From positions 744,001 to 808,000 of the forward strand of contig NZ_LT670817.1 in the NCBI RefSeq assembly GCF_900129425.1: a stretch of DNA of 64,000 nucleotides, given 5' to 3'. Positions 44,896 through 53,456 of this stretch are shown here, one piece after another. This DNA comes from Bradyrhizobium erythrophlei. Its GTDB lineage: Bacteria; Pseudomonadota; Alphaproteobacteria; Rhizobiales; Xanthobacteraceae. The position numbers were made by a program, and so were the translations under genes. Each line of letters opens with the position of its first letter. The stretch's first letter is position 1. The notes below the pieces were generated by a model. That model had not been told where the DNA came from. It made no database searches and saw only the letters and a list, made by a program, of their open reading frames with translations.

Positions 44896-44973
44896 CCGGA
44901 TGAGCGATATGCGGGGTTTAGAGGGACTGTGAAAACCCGGATGCCGCTTCGCTCATCCGGGCTACGCTTGCTG
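44896..44973. repeat. Inverted repeat with CCCGGATGAGCG ends
   Basis: GCCCGGATGAGCG at the left and CGCTCATCCGGGC at the right enclose a 50-base centre that repeats part of the same arm (AAACCCGGATGCCGC). A common type of intergenic element in this group. Confidence 0.75.
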
Positions 44974-45040
44974 CTTTCGTTGGTGAACGGCGCAAGCCTT
45001 ATGGGCTAATCCGGCGCGCCGAATGCGAACCCTGTCAAAC

Positions 45041-46996
45041 TCAATTCCCCTTCGCATCCCCCACCGCAGCCGGCGCGGGCGCAACGGCCGCCGGCACCGC
45101 CGGCTTCACCCCGCCGCCCGTAAACCGCTCGATCGCCGAGCGCACCGCATCGCGCGTCTTGCGGTCCTTGACCGCGTCGAGAAGGGGCGCGGAGGCGGGC
45201 GAGCGGCGGATCAGGCTTTCCGGATCGGGGAAGATCAGCGGATCGTCCCACGGGCCCTGCACCACGAACGGCAGCTCGAAGCCGGGCGGGGCGTTCGGCG
45301 CCGTGACCAGGCTGGCGACGCCCTTCATATCGTATTCGCGCGACGGCACCGAAGCGGTGCCGGTCAGAGTGAGTCGCGCGCCCGGTCCCTCGACGCGGAC
45401 GTCGTCGGCGGTGGCGATGCCGTCGGCGAATTTCACCGCGATGGTCAGATGATCGTACGGCGTCGAGCCGTTGCGAAAATTGCCGGCGCCGGACAGCGGC
45501 CGGCGCTCCAGCCGCTTGAGCAATTGCTCGACATTGAAGCCGGCGATCGCGCCGTCATGGCCGGACAGCGTCGCGGTGCCGTCGAGCGATTGCGCGAGGC
45601 CAAACGGGCTCGAGCCCGAGGCCACCAGCGAAACGTTGAGATTGCCGCGGCCGGTCAGCTTGTTGACCCCGAACAATTCGCCGGCGCAGGATTGCAGGTC
45701 GACATCGGTGAACTGGAACTGGGCCTTGACGTCGGCGATGGCGTCGGAGCGCGCGATCCCGAACGAGCCCCGGGCGATGCCGCCATACATCTGCGCCTCG
45801 CCGACGCTGAGCGCCAGCGCGCCGCCGCGCAGATTGGCGCCGAGCGCGGTGCGCCCGAGTTTCGTGGAGCCGACCGTCACCTGCGCCGCCGACAATCGCA
45901 TGTCGAGGTCGGTCGACGACAGCGAGTTCAGGTCGAACAGCTGCCGGTTCCAGTCGCGCGCGCCGCTGGCGAGCAGGCGGAAGGTCGAGATATAGGGCGT
46001 GAAGTCGAGATTCCCCGCGGCGAGCGTCGCCTGCAGCGTCTGGCGGCCGTTGTTGGCGTAGGTCATCACGCCCTCGGCGACGTTGCCGTCGAGTTCGACG
46101 TTGACATTGGTCAGCGCGATCGACGGCCCCACGACATTGGCGCGCGCCTTCAGCGCGAAGCGGCCGAACCCGCCAGAGCCCGGCGGCACCTGGCCGGTCC
46201 AGCGCAGGGCTTCGCGCAGCGAGCTCGAGTCGATGGTCAGGGTGCCTTCCATCATCATGCTGGTGCGGTCGGCGACGGTGCCGTCGAACGCCAGTTTCAC
46301 TGGCGCGCTGGCAAGCCGCGCCTTCAGGCCGGAGCGGTCGCCCGACAAGGCCGCCACGAAATCGCTGATGCTGATCGAGCCGTCGACGCGCTCGCCGCGC
46401 CAGTCGAATTGCCCGGTGGCGGCAAACGAACGCGAGATCGACGGCCAGGCCAGCGACAGATCGATATCGCCGAGCGCCTCGGACAGATGATTGGATGCAT
46501 CCTCGTAGGCAAGCTCGCCGTCCTGGATCCGGATTTCCGAGAACGACACCTGGTTGTCGGCGCCGGGCTTCATGGCGCGCGCGATGGTTTCGATGAACGG
46601 CGTCCAGTTGCTGCCGCCATCGGCTTCGCGGACGACATGGATATGCGGACGCAGCATCATGACGTCGGCGATCTCGAACCGCCGCAGCAGCAGCGGCAGC
46701 AACCGCAGATTGGCGGTCAGGACGTCGACGACGAGCGCAGGCTCAGTGGTGCCGCCGCCCTTCAGCCCGACGTTGTGAAAGGAGACGTAGCTGCCGGGGA
46801 AAACCGAAATATCGATGTTGCCGTTGACCACGAGATCGAGGCCGGTCACGGCGCGGATCTGCGCCTCCACCGCCTCGCGCAGGGCGTCCCGGTTGAGAAG
46901 CCAGGACGTCGCGATCAGGCCGATCAGTGCCGCGCCGAGCAACGCCGCAATCGGCATTCCCAGGCGCTTGATTCCTTGGGCCATCGTCAATGACAT
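45041..46996 (-). CDS. AsmA-family envelope protein
   Basis: This 651-residue inner-membrane-anchored periplasmic protein of the AsmA/TamB-like group is expected to influence outer-membrane lipid or protein assembly. One N-terminal transmembrane helix (MPIAALLGAALIGLIATSWL) is followed by the AsmA pattern RDALREAVEAQIRAVTGLDL and VNGNIDISVFPGSYVSFHNV. The long body is beta-rich (many ANVVGPSIALTNVNVELDG-like strands). The C-terminal AsmA_2 part (GTATLSGHDGAIAGFNVEQL) is present. The tail is Ala/Pro-rich. ATG 46984 is an alternative start. A repeat element lies upstream. Confidence 0.92.
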   Translation of the reverse strand: MSLTMAQGIKRLGMPIAALLGAALIGLIATSWLLNRDALREAVEAQIRAVTGLDLVVNGNIDISVFPGSYVSFHNVGLKGGGTTEPALVVDVLTANLRLLPLLLRRFEIADVMMLRPHIHVVREADGGSNWTPFIETIARAMKPGADNQVSFSEIRIQDGELAYEDASNHLSEALGDIDLSLAWPSISRSFAATGQFDWRGERVDGSISISDFVAALSGDRSGLKARLASAPVKLAFDGTVADRTSMMMEGTLTIDSSSLREALRWTGQVPPGSGGFGRFALKARANVVGPSIALTNVNVELDGNVAEGVMTYANNGRQTLQATLAAGNLDFTPYISTFRLLASGARDWNRQLFDLNSLSSTDLDMRLSAAQVTVGSTKLGRTALGANLRGGALALSVGEAQMYGGIARGSFGIARSDAIADVKAQFQFTDVDLQSCAGELFGVNKLTGRGNLNVSLVASGSSPFGLAQSLDGTATLSGHDGAIAGFNVEQLLKRLERRPLSGAGNFRNGSTPYDHLTIAVKFADGIATADDVRVEGPGARLTLTGTASVPSREYDMKGVASLVTAPNAPPGFELPFVVQGPWDDPLIFPDPESLIRRSPASAPLLDAVKDRKTRDAVRSAIERFTGGGVKPAVPAAVAPAPAAVGDAKGN

Positions 46997-47381
46997 ATCC
47001 TGATCGGGTTGCTGGTCGGACAGGGGGGCGCCGGGTGGCCCCTGTCAAGTCCCGCAACTTGAGCGGTTTTCTTGACGCTTTCAAGGCCGGAGAGGGCACC
47101 CTCCCCTGGAGGGGGAGGGTCGGCCCGCATCGCGCGAAGCAAGATGCGAGACGGGGTGGGGTGACAGTCTCTCAACTCGGGCACCGTTCGAGGCGAGAGA
47201 CTGTCACCCCACCCCGCCGCTCATTTCATTCGCGTCGACCCTCCCCCTCCAGGGGAGGGTAAGTTGCGTGGACCACGCCAGCCGGCGCCGCCACCCGTCA
47301 TTGACGCACTGCGAAGATTTCGCCTAATAATCCCGCTTTAGCGCTGGCCGTCAGCGCCTCCCTCCATCAGGTCGCAGTTCC
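46997..47381. other. Divergent intergenic region with a palindromic repeat
   Basis: It separates the AsmA and scoA genes. A repeat element covers 47098-47260; the remaining bases on both sides must hold the two promoters. No gene is seen. Confidence 0.6.
47098..47260. repeat. Dispersed palindromic repeat, third copy (diverged)
   Basis: ACCCTCCCCTGGAGGGGGAGG and its complement at the right end, with an inner GACAGTCTCTC / GAGAGACTGTC pair separated by 20 bases. Same design as the elements at 38309 and 42144, but with CCTCCCC instead of CTCTCCC arms. Confidence 0.8.
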
Positions 47382-48119
47382 ATGAACAAGGTCTACCCGG
47401 ACGCCAAATCGGCCCTCGCGGGCATTCTCAAGGACGGCATGACGATCATGTCCGGCGGCTTCGGGCTGTGCGGCATCGCCGAGACCCTGTCGGATGCGAT
47501 CCGCGACTCCGGGGTGAAGAACCTGACGGTGATTTCCAACAATGCCGGCGTCGACGGTATCGGGCTCAGCCGGCTGCTGGAGACCCACCAGATCAAGAAG
47601 ATGATCTCGTCCTATGTCGGCGAAAACAAGCTGTTCGCGCAGCAGTACCTCGCCGGCGAGCTGGAACTCGAATTCAACCCGCAGGGCACGCTGGCCGAGC
47701 GCATCCGCGCCGGCGGCGCCGGGATTCCGGCGTTCTACACCAAGACCGGCGTCGGCACCCTGATCGCCGAGGGCAAGGAAGTGAAGGAATTCGACGGCGA
47801 GAAATACATCATGGAGCGCGGGCTGGTCGCCGACCTCGCCATCGTGCACGCCTGGAAGGGCGATACCGCGGGGAACCTCGTCTACCGCAAGACCGCGCGC
47901 AATTTCAATCCGATGATGGCGACGGCGGCGAAGGTCACGGTGGCCGAGGTCGAGCACCTGGTGCCGGCCGGCGAGATCAATCCGGATCACATCCATACGC
48001 CCGGCATTTTCGTCAAACGCATGATCGAAGTCGGCACCGGCCACAAGCGCATCGAATTCCGTAACACCCGCAAGCGCACGGACGCGGTTGCCGCAGCCGG
48101 AACTGGAGAGGAAGTCTGA
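47382..48119 (+). CDS. scoA: Succinyl-CoA:3-ketoacid CoA-transferase, subunit A
   Basis: This is the alpha subunit of the enzyme that activates acetoacetate with succinyl-CoA, 245 residues. The KDGMTIMSGGFGLCGIAETL motif at the N-terminus and NNAGVDGIGLSRLLE are typical. GGAGIPAFYTKTGVGTLIAEG and KVTVAEVEHLVPAGEINPD are family blocks. The stop overlaps the scoB start by one base. It enables use of acetoacetate and ketone bodies, relevant to polyhydroxybutyrate turnover, which fits the phasins in this window. Confidence 0.96.
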   Translation: MNKVYPDAKSALAGILKDGMTIMSGGFGLCGIAETLSDAIRDSGVKNLTVISNNAGVDGIGLSRLLETHQIKKMISSYVGENKLFAQQYLAGELELEFNPQGTLAERIRAGGAGIPAFYTKTGVGTLIAEGKEVKEFDGEKYIMERGLVADLAIVHAWKGDTAGNLVYRKTARNFNPMMATAAKVTVAEVEHLVPAGEINPDHIHTPGIFVKRMIEVGTGHKRIEFRNTRKRTDAVAAAGTGEEV

Positions 48120-48769
48120 TGGCCTGGACCCGCGAACAGATGGCGGCCCGCGCCGCGAAAGAGCTGCGCGACGGCTATTACGTCAACCTCGGCATCGGCA
48201 TCCCGACGCTGGTGTCGAACTTTATCCCCGACGGCATCGATGTCAGCCTGCAGAGCGAGAACGGCATGCTCGGCATGGGGCCGTTTCCCTACGAGGGCGA
48301 AGAAGACGCCGACCTCATCAACGCCGGCAAGCAGACCGTGAGCGAATTGCCGTCGACCAGCTATTTCTCGAGCGCCGAATCCTTCGGCATGGTGCGCGGC
48401 GGGCATATCGACCTGTCGATCCTGGGCGCGATGCAGGTGGCGCAGAACGGCGATCTCGCCAACTGGATGATCCCGGGCAAGATGGTCAAGGGGATGGGCG
48501 GCGCGATGGACCTGGTCGCCGGCGTCAAGCGCGTCGTGGTCGTGATGGAGCATTCCGCCAAGGACGGCCCGAAGCTCCTGAAAAAGTGCAGCCTGCCGCT
48601 GACCGGCGAAAAGGTCGTCGACCTCGTGGTCACGGATCTCGCGGTCTTCACCATCGACAAGCACGGCAAGGACGGCATGGCGCTGATCGAACTCGCCGAC
48701 GGCGTCACGCTCGACGAGGTCAAGGCGAAGACCGAAGCCGAGTTTCGTGTGGCGCTGAAGAACGCATGA
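48119..48769 (+). CDS. scoB: Succinyl-CoA:3-ketoacid CoA-transferase, subunit B
   Basis: This is the beta subunit with the catalytic glutamate E47 in QSENGMLGMGPFP, 216 residues. YYVNLGIGIPTLVSNFIPDG and GGHIDLSILGAMQVAQNGD are conserved, as is GAMDLVAGVKRVVVVMEHSA. GGAGAGGAAGTCTG lies before the ATG, within the scoA end. It forms a heterotetramer with ScoA. Confidence 0.96.
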   Translation: MAWTREQMAARAAKELRDGYYVNLGIGIPTLVSNFIPDGIDVSLQSENGMLGMGPFPYEGEEDADLINAGKQTVSELPSTSYFSSAESFGMVRGGHIDLSILGAMQVAQNGDLANWMIPGKMVKGMGGAMDLVAGVKRVVVVMEHSAKDGPKLLKKCSLPLTGEKVVDLVVTDLAVFTIDKHGKDGMALIELADGVTLDEVKAKTEAEFRVALKNA

Positions 48770-48783
48770 GTTGATTCTCTATT

Positions 48784-48876
48784 CCGTCATGGCCGGGCTT
48801 CGCCCCGGCCATCCACGTCTTTCTTGACGCGGTACCCTTAAGACGTGGATGCCCGGCACAAGGCCGGGCATGACGA
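48784..48876. repeat. Palindromic GGCCGGGC repeat, complete copy
   Basis: GTCATGGCCGGGCTTCGCCC with its complement GGCC at the left, and GACGTGGATGCCCGGCACAAG with GGCCGGGCATGACG at the right. It sits between the convergent scoB and MFS genes and nearly repeats the 42501 element. Confidence 0.85.
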
Positions 48877-48921
48877 TGGAGGGTCCGTTGTCGGGTGGGT
48901 AAAACCGCGCGCTTCGCGCCA

Positions 48922-50268
48922 TCAGGCCTGCGCGGTGGCGACTTCCTCCAGTCCGCGGTTGCGCGGCTCGACGCCCCAGGCCCACACCACCACGATCTGA
49001 ACGACCACAAGGCCGATCATCAGCCAGACCACGCCCGGCAGTTGGTAGGACGCCATCAGGGCACCGACGATGAAGGGCGAGACCACGGTGGCGCCGCGTC
49101 CGAGCGTGTTGCAGATACCGTTGGCGCGCAGCCTGATCTCGGTCGGAAACAGTTCCGGCGTATAGACGCCGAACAGGATCGCGGTCTGCACATAGATCGC
49201 GAGGATCAGCACGAAGCCGATGCTCAGCACGATCGCCGGATCGGACGCCGCGTTGAAGCGGGCATAGATGTAGCCGCTGGCGATGGTGACGACCGAGGCA
49301 CCGATGATGCTCCAGCGCCGTCCGATGGCGTCGGACAGATAGGCGCCGAGCGCACAGCCGACCAGCGATGCCGCCGACAACACCAGCGTATAGGCCAGCG
49401 AATTGGCGATGGTCAGTCCCTGGCGCAGGAAGAACTGCGGCAGGAAGATCACGAAGCCGAAGATCAGGGTGTTGATGGTGATCAGCACCCAGCAGCCCAC
49501 GATCAGGCGTTGCAGCAGCGGCGGCTTCAGCATGTCGGCTGCGGTGACCTGGGCGACCGGAGCCGGCACCACCACCGGCGGCAGGGTTCCGCCTGCCGCG
49601 GATTCCTTTTCGATCGCCTGCATCACGGATTCGGCCTCCGCGGTGCGGCCCTGCGATTCAAGCCAGCGCGGCGATTCCGGAAGGTTCTTGCGCAGATACC
49701 AGATGATCAGTGAGCCGACGCCGGCAATGACGAACATCGGGCGCCATCCCCAGGCCGGGATAATCAGATAGCCGAGCAAGGCGGTCACCGGGAAGCCGCA
49801 CACCGTCAGGAACGCCAGCATCGACAGCCAGCGCCCGCGCGACTTCGGCGGAACGAACTCGGTCAGGGTCGAATAGCCGACCACGATTTCGGCGCCAAGG
49901 CCGAGACCCTGCACGAAGCGGCAGACGATCAGTTGATTCATGTCCTGCGAGAAGGCCGCCGCCAGCGAGGCCAGCCCGAAAATCAGCAGATTGATCTGGT
50001 AAGTGAAGCGCCGCCCCATCTTGTCGCCGACAAATCCGGTAATCAGCGCACCCAGCGTCATGCCGACAAAGGTCAGCGAGATGAATTGCAGGTTTTGCGG
50101 CACGGTCGAGAATTTGCTCTGCACCGCCGACGCCAGCACGCCGCCGGCGATATAGAGATCGTATCCGTCGAAAAACATGCCGGCGCCGACCAGCCAGAAA
50201 ATCCGGTAGTGAAACGACGAGATCGGTAGCCGGTCGAGACGCGCGCCGGCGTTGACTGCGTGAGACAT
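48922..50268 (-). CDS. MFS transporter, metabolite:proton symporter type
   Basis: This 448-residue permease has twelve predicted helices. The first helix is MFFDGYDLYIAGGVLASAV, with the acidic YD typical of aromatic acid and metabolite:H+ symporters. GDKMGRRFTYQINLL is the MFS motif A, and RFVQGLGLGAEIVVGYSTLT then EFVPPKSRGRW is the sugar/organic-acid porter signature. An internal loop of about 60 residues lies between helices 6 and 7. It lies downstream of the aldehyde dehydrogenase and regulator genes (76 bases), suggesting one catabolic operon. The substrate is unknown. Confidence 0.93.
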   Translation of the reverse strand: MSHAVNAGARLDRLPISSFHYRIFWLVGAGMFFDGYDLYIAGGVLASAVQSKFSTVPQNLQFISLTFVGMTLGALITGFVGDKMGRRFTYQINLLIFGLASLAAAFSQDMNQLIVCRFVQGLGLGAEIVVGYSTLTEFVPPKSRGRWLSMLAFLTVCGFPVTALLGYLIIPAWGWRPMFVIAGVGSLIIWYLRKNLPESPRWLESQGRTAEAESVMQAIEKESAAGGTLPPVVVPAPVAQVTAADMLKPPLLQRLIVGCWVLITINTLIFGFVIFLPQFFLRQGLTIANSLAYTLVLSAASLVGCALGAYLSDAIGRRWSIIGASVVTIASGYIYARFNAASDPAIVLSIGFVLILAIYVQTAILFGVYTPELFPTEIRLRANGICNTLGRGATVVSPFIVGALMASYQLPGVVWLMIGLVVVQIVVVWAWGVEPRNRGLEEVATAQA

Positions 50269-50343
50269 ATCAAGTTTCCCCCTTTTTGATTTTCGAATAC
50301 GGCGCCGGTCTTCTCTGGACGCGGTGTGGCCGTTCGCTGTTGG

Positions 50344-51873
50344 TTAGTTCAATCGTCGTTGCGTCGCCGTGTCGCGGTACCAGTCGAACGGCTGGTCGTG
50401 TGTGGCGACCATCACGCTCTTGGTCCTGAAGTGATCGTCAAAACTTTCGCTGCCGAATTCGCGCCCGACGCCGGAGTCGTCGACGCCGCCCCAGGGCGAG
50501 GCCGGATCGAGCCGGTGATGGTCGTTGATCCAGACGATGCCGGCCTTGACGGCGGAGGCGACCCGATGCGCGCGGCCGATGTCGCGGGTCCGGATCGCGG
50601 CCGCAAGGCCGAACGGCGAATCATTGGCGAGGCGCAGCGCGTCTTGCTCGTCCTTGAACGGCGTCACCGAGGTGAAGGGTCCGAACACTTCTTCCTGGAA
50701 GATGCGCATGTCGGACTTCACGTCGGCGAACACCGTCGGCTGCACGAAGTAGCCGTTCTCATGGCCGGGCACGTTTGCCGCGGCGCCGCCGGCGACCAGC
50801 CGGGCGCCGTCCTCGCGGCCATACCGGCAATAGGACAGCACGCGGTCGCGCTGCCGCGCCGAGATCACCGGCCCGAGTTGGGTTGCGGGATCGAAGGGAT
50901 CGCCGATGCGAATGGTTTCCGTCTTCGCCTTCAGCTTGGCGACGAACTCGTCGTAAATCGATGCCTGCACCAGATGGCGCGAGGCGCAGACGCAGGTCTG
51001 GCCGGCGCCGATGAAGGCGCCGAACGCCGCATAGCTGACGGCCTGGTCGACGTCGAAATCACTGAACACCATCACCGGCGTCTTGCCGCCGAGCTCCATG
51101 GTCTGGTGCGCGAACACTTTCGCGGCGGCCGCGCCGGCGATGCGGCCGGCCTCGGTGCCGCCGGTCAGCACCAGCTTGTTGATATCGGGATGCTCGGCCA
51201 GGATCTTGCCGGTGGTCTGGCCGAGGCCGAGCACGACGTTGAACACGCCCGGCGGCAGGCCGGCCTCGGTAAAGATCTGCGCCAGTTTCAGCGTGGTCAG
51301 CGGGGTATATTCCGACGGTTTGACGACCGTGACGCAGCCGCTCGCCAAAACCGCGGCCAGCGACTTGCACATGATCATCAGCGGATGGTTGAACGGCGTG
51401 CAGTTGGCGACGATGCCGATCGGGGTGCGCAGGGTATAGTTCAGATAGGAGCCTTCGACGGGAATGACCGCGTCGCGCCGCGACAGCGCGAGCCCGGCGA
51501 AATAGCGGAAAAAGTCCGGCAGCCGCGACAGCTGGGCGCGGGTCTCGTTGAGCGGCCGGCCGTTGTTGAGCGTCTCCAGCCGGTACAGCGTTTCCAGATT
51601 GGCCTCGAAGGCGTCGGCGAGACGATTGACCAGCCGCGCGCGGGCGCGAATGTCCATGCCGCCCCAGGCGCGGCCTTCGAACGCGGCCCGCGCGCTTTTC
51701 ATCGCGCGATCGACATCGTCCGCGGTCGAATTCGGAATTCGCGCGATGACATCGCCGGTGGCGGGGTTGCGGACGTCCAGCATCTCGGCGGTGCCGGCCT
51801 CGATCTCGCGGCCGTCGACGAAATTGCCGTGGATTTCGACCTCGATGCCGGTGGGTTTGGCGGAAATATTCAA
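50344..51873 (-). CDS. NAD(P)-dependent aldehyde dehydrogenase
   Basis: This 509-residue enzyme of the ALDH superfamily has the catalytic C294 in GAGQTCVCASRHL, with a second Cys two residues on, and the general base Glu in MELGGKTPVM. NYTLRTPIGIVANCTPFNHP and EVFGPFTSVTPFKDEQDAL are also standard. The start is TTG at 51873, fixed by AAGGAAGAGACGC directly upstream, and it overlaps the GntR stop by four bases (TTGA). The longer frame above runs through the regulator gene and is a shadow. The substrate is unknown; the subgroup resembles (hydroxy)muconic/betaine-type semialdehyde dehydrogenases. Confidence 0.93.
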   Translation of the reverse strand: MNISAKPTGIEVEIHGNFVDGREIEAGTAEMLDVRNPATGDVIARIPNSTADDVDRAMKSARAAFEGRAWGGMDIRARARLVNRLADAFEANLETLYRLETLNNGRPLNETRAQLSRLPDFFRYFAGLALSRRDAVIPVEGSYLNYTLRTPIGIVANCTPFNHPLMIMCKSLAAVLASGCVTVVKPSEYTPLTTLKLAQIFTEAGLPPGVFNVVLGLGQTTGKILAEHPDINKLVLTGGTEAGRIAGAAAAKVFAHQTMELGGKTPVMVFSDFDVDQAVSYAAFGAFIGAGQTCVCASRHLVQASIYDEFVAKLKAKTETIRIGDPFDPATQLGPVISARQRDRVLSYCRYGREDGARLVAGGAAANVPGHENGYFVQPTVFADVKSDMRIFQEEVFGPFTSVTPFKDEQDALRLANDSPFGLAAAIRTRDIGRAHRVASAVKAGIVWINDHHRLDPASPWGGVDDSGVGREFGSESFDDHFRTKSVMVATHDQPFDWYRDTATQRRLN

Positions 51874-52520
51874 GCGTCTCTTCCTTCCACGATGATCGCG
51901 TTGCGCTTGAGCGCCGGCAGCACGCGTTTTTCGGTTTGACTGATATGGGCCTTGATGATGCGCGCCGCGCCGCGCCCGTCGCGGCGCTGCATCGCCTCGA
52001 TCAGCGCGACATGCTCGGCCACCAGCTGGGTCGGATCGTGGCCGCGCACATTGGCGACGCTCACGCGCACCAGGCGGTCGGCTTGTCCGATCAGGTCGCA
52101 CAGCGCCGCCGCCATGCGGCGGTTGCCGGACGCATGCGCCAGCGCGGAGTGAAAGGCGCGGTTGTAGGTGATGAAGTCCTCGTGGTTGCCTTCGAACAAC
52201 CTGTATTCGTCGAGCGCCTTGAGGATATCGGCGGACGCATGCTCGATCGCCTCGGCGACACAGGCCGGCTCCAGCGCCAGCCGGAACCGGAGCAGGTCGC
52301 GTGCGTCGGCAAGCGAGATCGGGTTGACGCGATAGCCCTGACGCGGCTGCACGGTGACGAGATGCTCGCGCTCGAGCCGGAGCAGGGCTTCGCGCACCGG
52401 CTGGCGGCTGACGGCATAGCGCTCGGCGAGCTCCTGCTCACGCATATCATCGCCCGGCGCGAGGCGGCAGGTCAGGATATCAGAGCGGAGGTTTTCGTAG
52501 ACGTTATCGCGCAAAAGCAT
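51870..52520 (-). CDS. GntR family regulator with FCD domain
   Basis: This is a 216-residue transcription factor of the FadR subfamily. The winged helix is in the first 70 residues (LRSDILTCRLAPGDDMREQE, then YAVSRQPVREALLRLE). The FCD ligand domain follows (DARDLLRFRLALEPACVAEA, ITYNRAFHSALAHAS, then the metal-binding EHVALIEAMQRRD). ATG 52520 is preceded by AAGGGAATTCTG; the long open extension above it is not family sequence. It is co-transcribed with the aldehyde dehydrogenase and divergent from the hydrolase, so it probably controls this cluster in response to a carboxylate. Confidence 0.93.
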   Translation of the reverse strand: MLLRDNVYENLRSDILTCRLAPGDDMREQELAERYAVSRQPVREALLRLEREHLVTVQPRQGYRVNPISLADARDLLRFRLALEPACVAEAIEHASADILKALDEYRLFEGNHEDFITYNRAFHSALAHASGNRRMAAALCDLIGQADRLVRVSVANVRGHDPTQLVAEHVALIEAMQRRDGRGAARIIKAHISQTEKRVLPALKRNAIIVEGRDA

Positions 52521-52679
52521 CAGAATTCCCTTGAATTCGGCGGTAATCTGGCAGCCGTGAAATATCACGTCAAGTGACAAAGGCTTGAAAAGGCTGAAAT
52601 TTGATTTATCAATCGGGAGCACACCGACCCCGATCGCTGCCAGCGGAGGTGGTTTCCCAACCTTGAAAGAAAGACCGGC

Positions 52680-53456
52680 ATGGACAGACTTTTCGCCAAC
52701 GGCGCGGTCAATGCGGGCCAATCCGGCAACGGACCGCCGCTGTTTCTGTTTCATTCGCTGCTGTCGGACCGGGCCAGTTTCGACGCCATCGTCCCGGACT
52801 TGTCGCGATCGTTCCGGGTGATCGTTCCGGAATTGCCGGGTTTTGGCGGGTCACAGACCGTCAGCGGCGGTCTCGTGGAGGTCGCCGACCGCATGGCCGA
52901 GGCCGTGCGGGATGGCGCCGGCGGCGACGCGGCGATCGTGCTCGGCAACGGCTATGGCGGGTTCGTCGCGCTGCAGATGGCCATTCGCCATCCGAAGCTT
53001 GCCAGCAAACTCATCCTCGCCGATTGCGGCGCCGCGTTTTCGCAAGCCGGCCGCGAGGCCTTCCGCAACATGGCGGAGGCTTCGAAGGCCAAGGGACTCG
53101 CCGCGATCACCGACGTCGCGATGCGCCGGCTGTTCGCCCGGGCGTTTCAGGAACAGCATCCGGACCTGATGCGCGACCGCCGCGAGGCATTTTTGCGAAC
53201 CGACCCCGAGGTGTTCCGCGCCGCCTGCAACGCGCTGGCCGAACTCGATCTCCGGCCCGACCTCGGAAAGGTCACGGTTCCCGTCCTCGTGCTGGTCGGC
53301 GAACACGACGAGGCGACGCCGCCGCCAATGTCGCACGAACTCGCCGCGGGCCTGCCGAACGCGCATCTCGAGATTATTCAGGGCTGCGCCCACGTCCCGC
53401 AGCTGCAATCGCCCAAGCTCTTTCTGGATGCGATCGGAGATTTTTTGCGGGGCTAG
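52680..53456 (+). CDS. Alpha/beta-hydrolase fold protein lacking the nucleophilic Ser
   Basis: This 258-residue protein has the alpha/beta-hydrolase fold of the enol-lactonase type: LFLFHSLLSDRASFDAIVPD then RVIVPELPGFGGSQTV. At the nucleophile elbow the sequence is LGNGYGGFVAL, with G91 where GxSxG requires Ser. The acid (LVGEHDEATPP) and the His (QGCAHVPQLQSP) of the triad are retained. If correct, the protein cannot work as a normal serine hydrolase; it may bind ligand, or act by another mechanism. It is divergent from the GntR gene with a shared 159-base promoter region, and likely belongs to its regulon. Confidence 0.87.
   Translation: MDRLFANGAVNAGQSGNGPPLFLFHSLLSDRASFDAIVPDLSRSFRVIVPELPGFGGSQTVSGGLVEVADRMAEAVRDGAGGDAAIVLGNGYGGFVALQMAIRHPKLASKLILADCGAAFSQAGREAFRNMAEASKAKGLAAITDVAMRRLFARAFQEQHPDLMRDRREAFLRTDPEVFRAACNALAELDLRPDLGKVTVPVLVLVGEHDEATPPPMSHELAAGLPNAHLEIIQGCAHVPQLQSPKLFLDAIGDFLRG

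Larger units (their letters stand above)
44103..45040. repeat. Repeat-rich interval, no gene
   Basis: About 940 bases. In order: an inverted repeat with GTCATTGCGAGCGCAGCGAA arms at 44279-44357; then about 370 bases (44395-44760) with a distinctive string (ATGCACCCGCAGCCTCGTGT, GACACCAGCGTCGGGGTGTC, TGTCAGGACCACACGTCTTC) that I recall, unverified, as recurring in Bradyrhizobium genomes; then a CCCGGATGAGCG / CGCTCATCCGGG inverted repeat at 44896-44973. Open frames here are short and lack coding character. Confidence 0.65.

Noticed and set aside
45023..46993. 656-codon plus-strand frame opposite the AsmA gene
   Set aside because: No fold or motif; follows the codon structure of the opposite strand.
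50326..51939. 537-codon plus-strand frame opposite the aldehyde dehydrogenase
   Set aside because: Antisense shadow, no recognisable domain.
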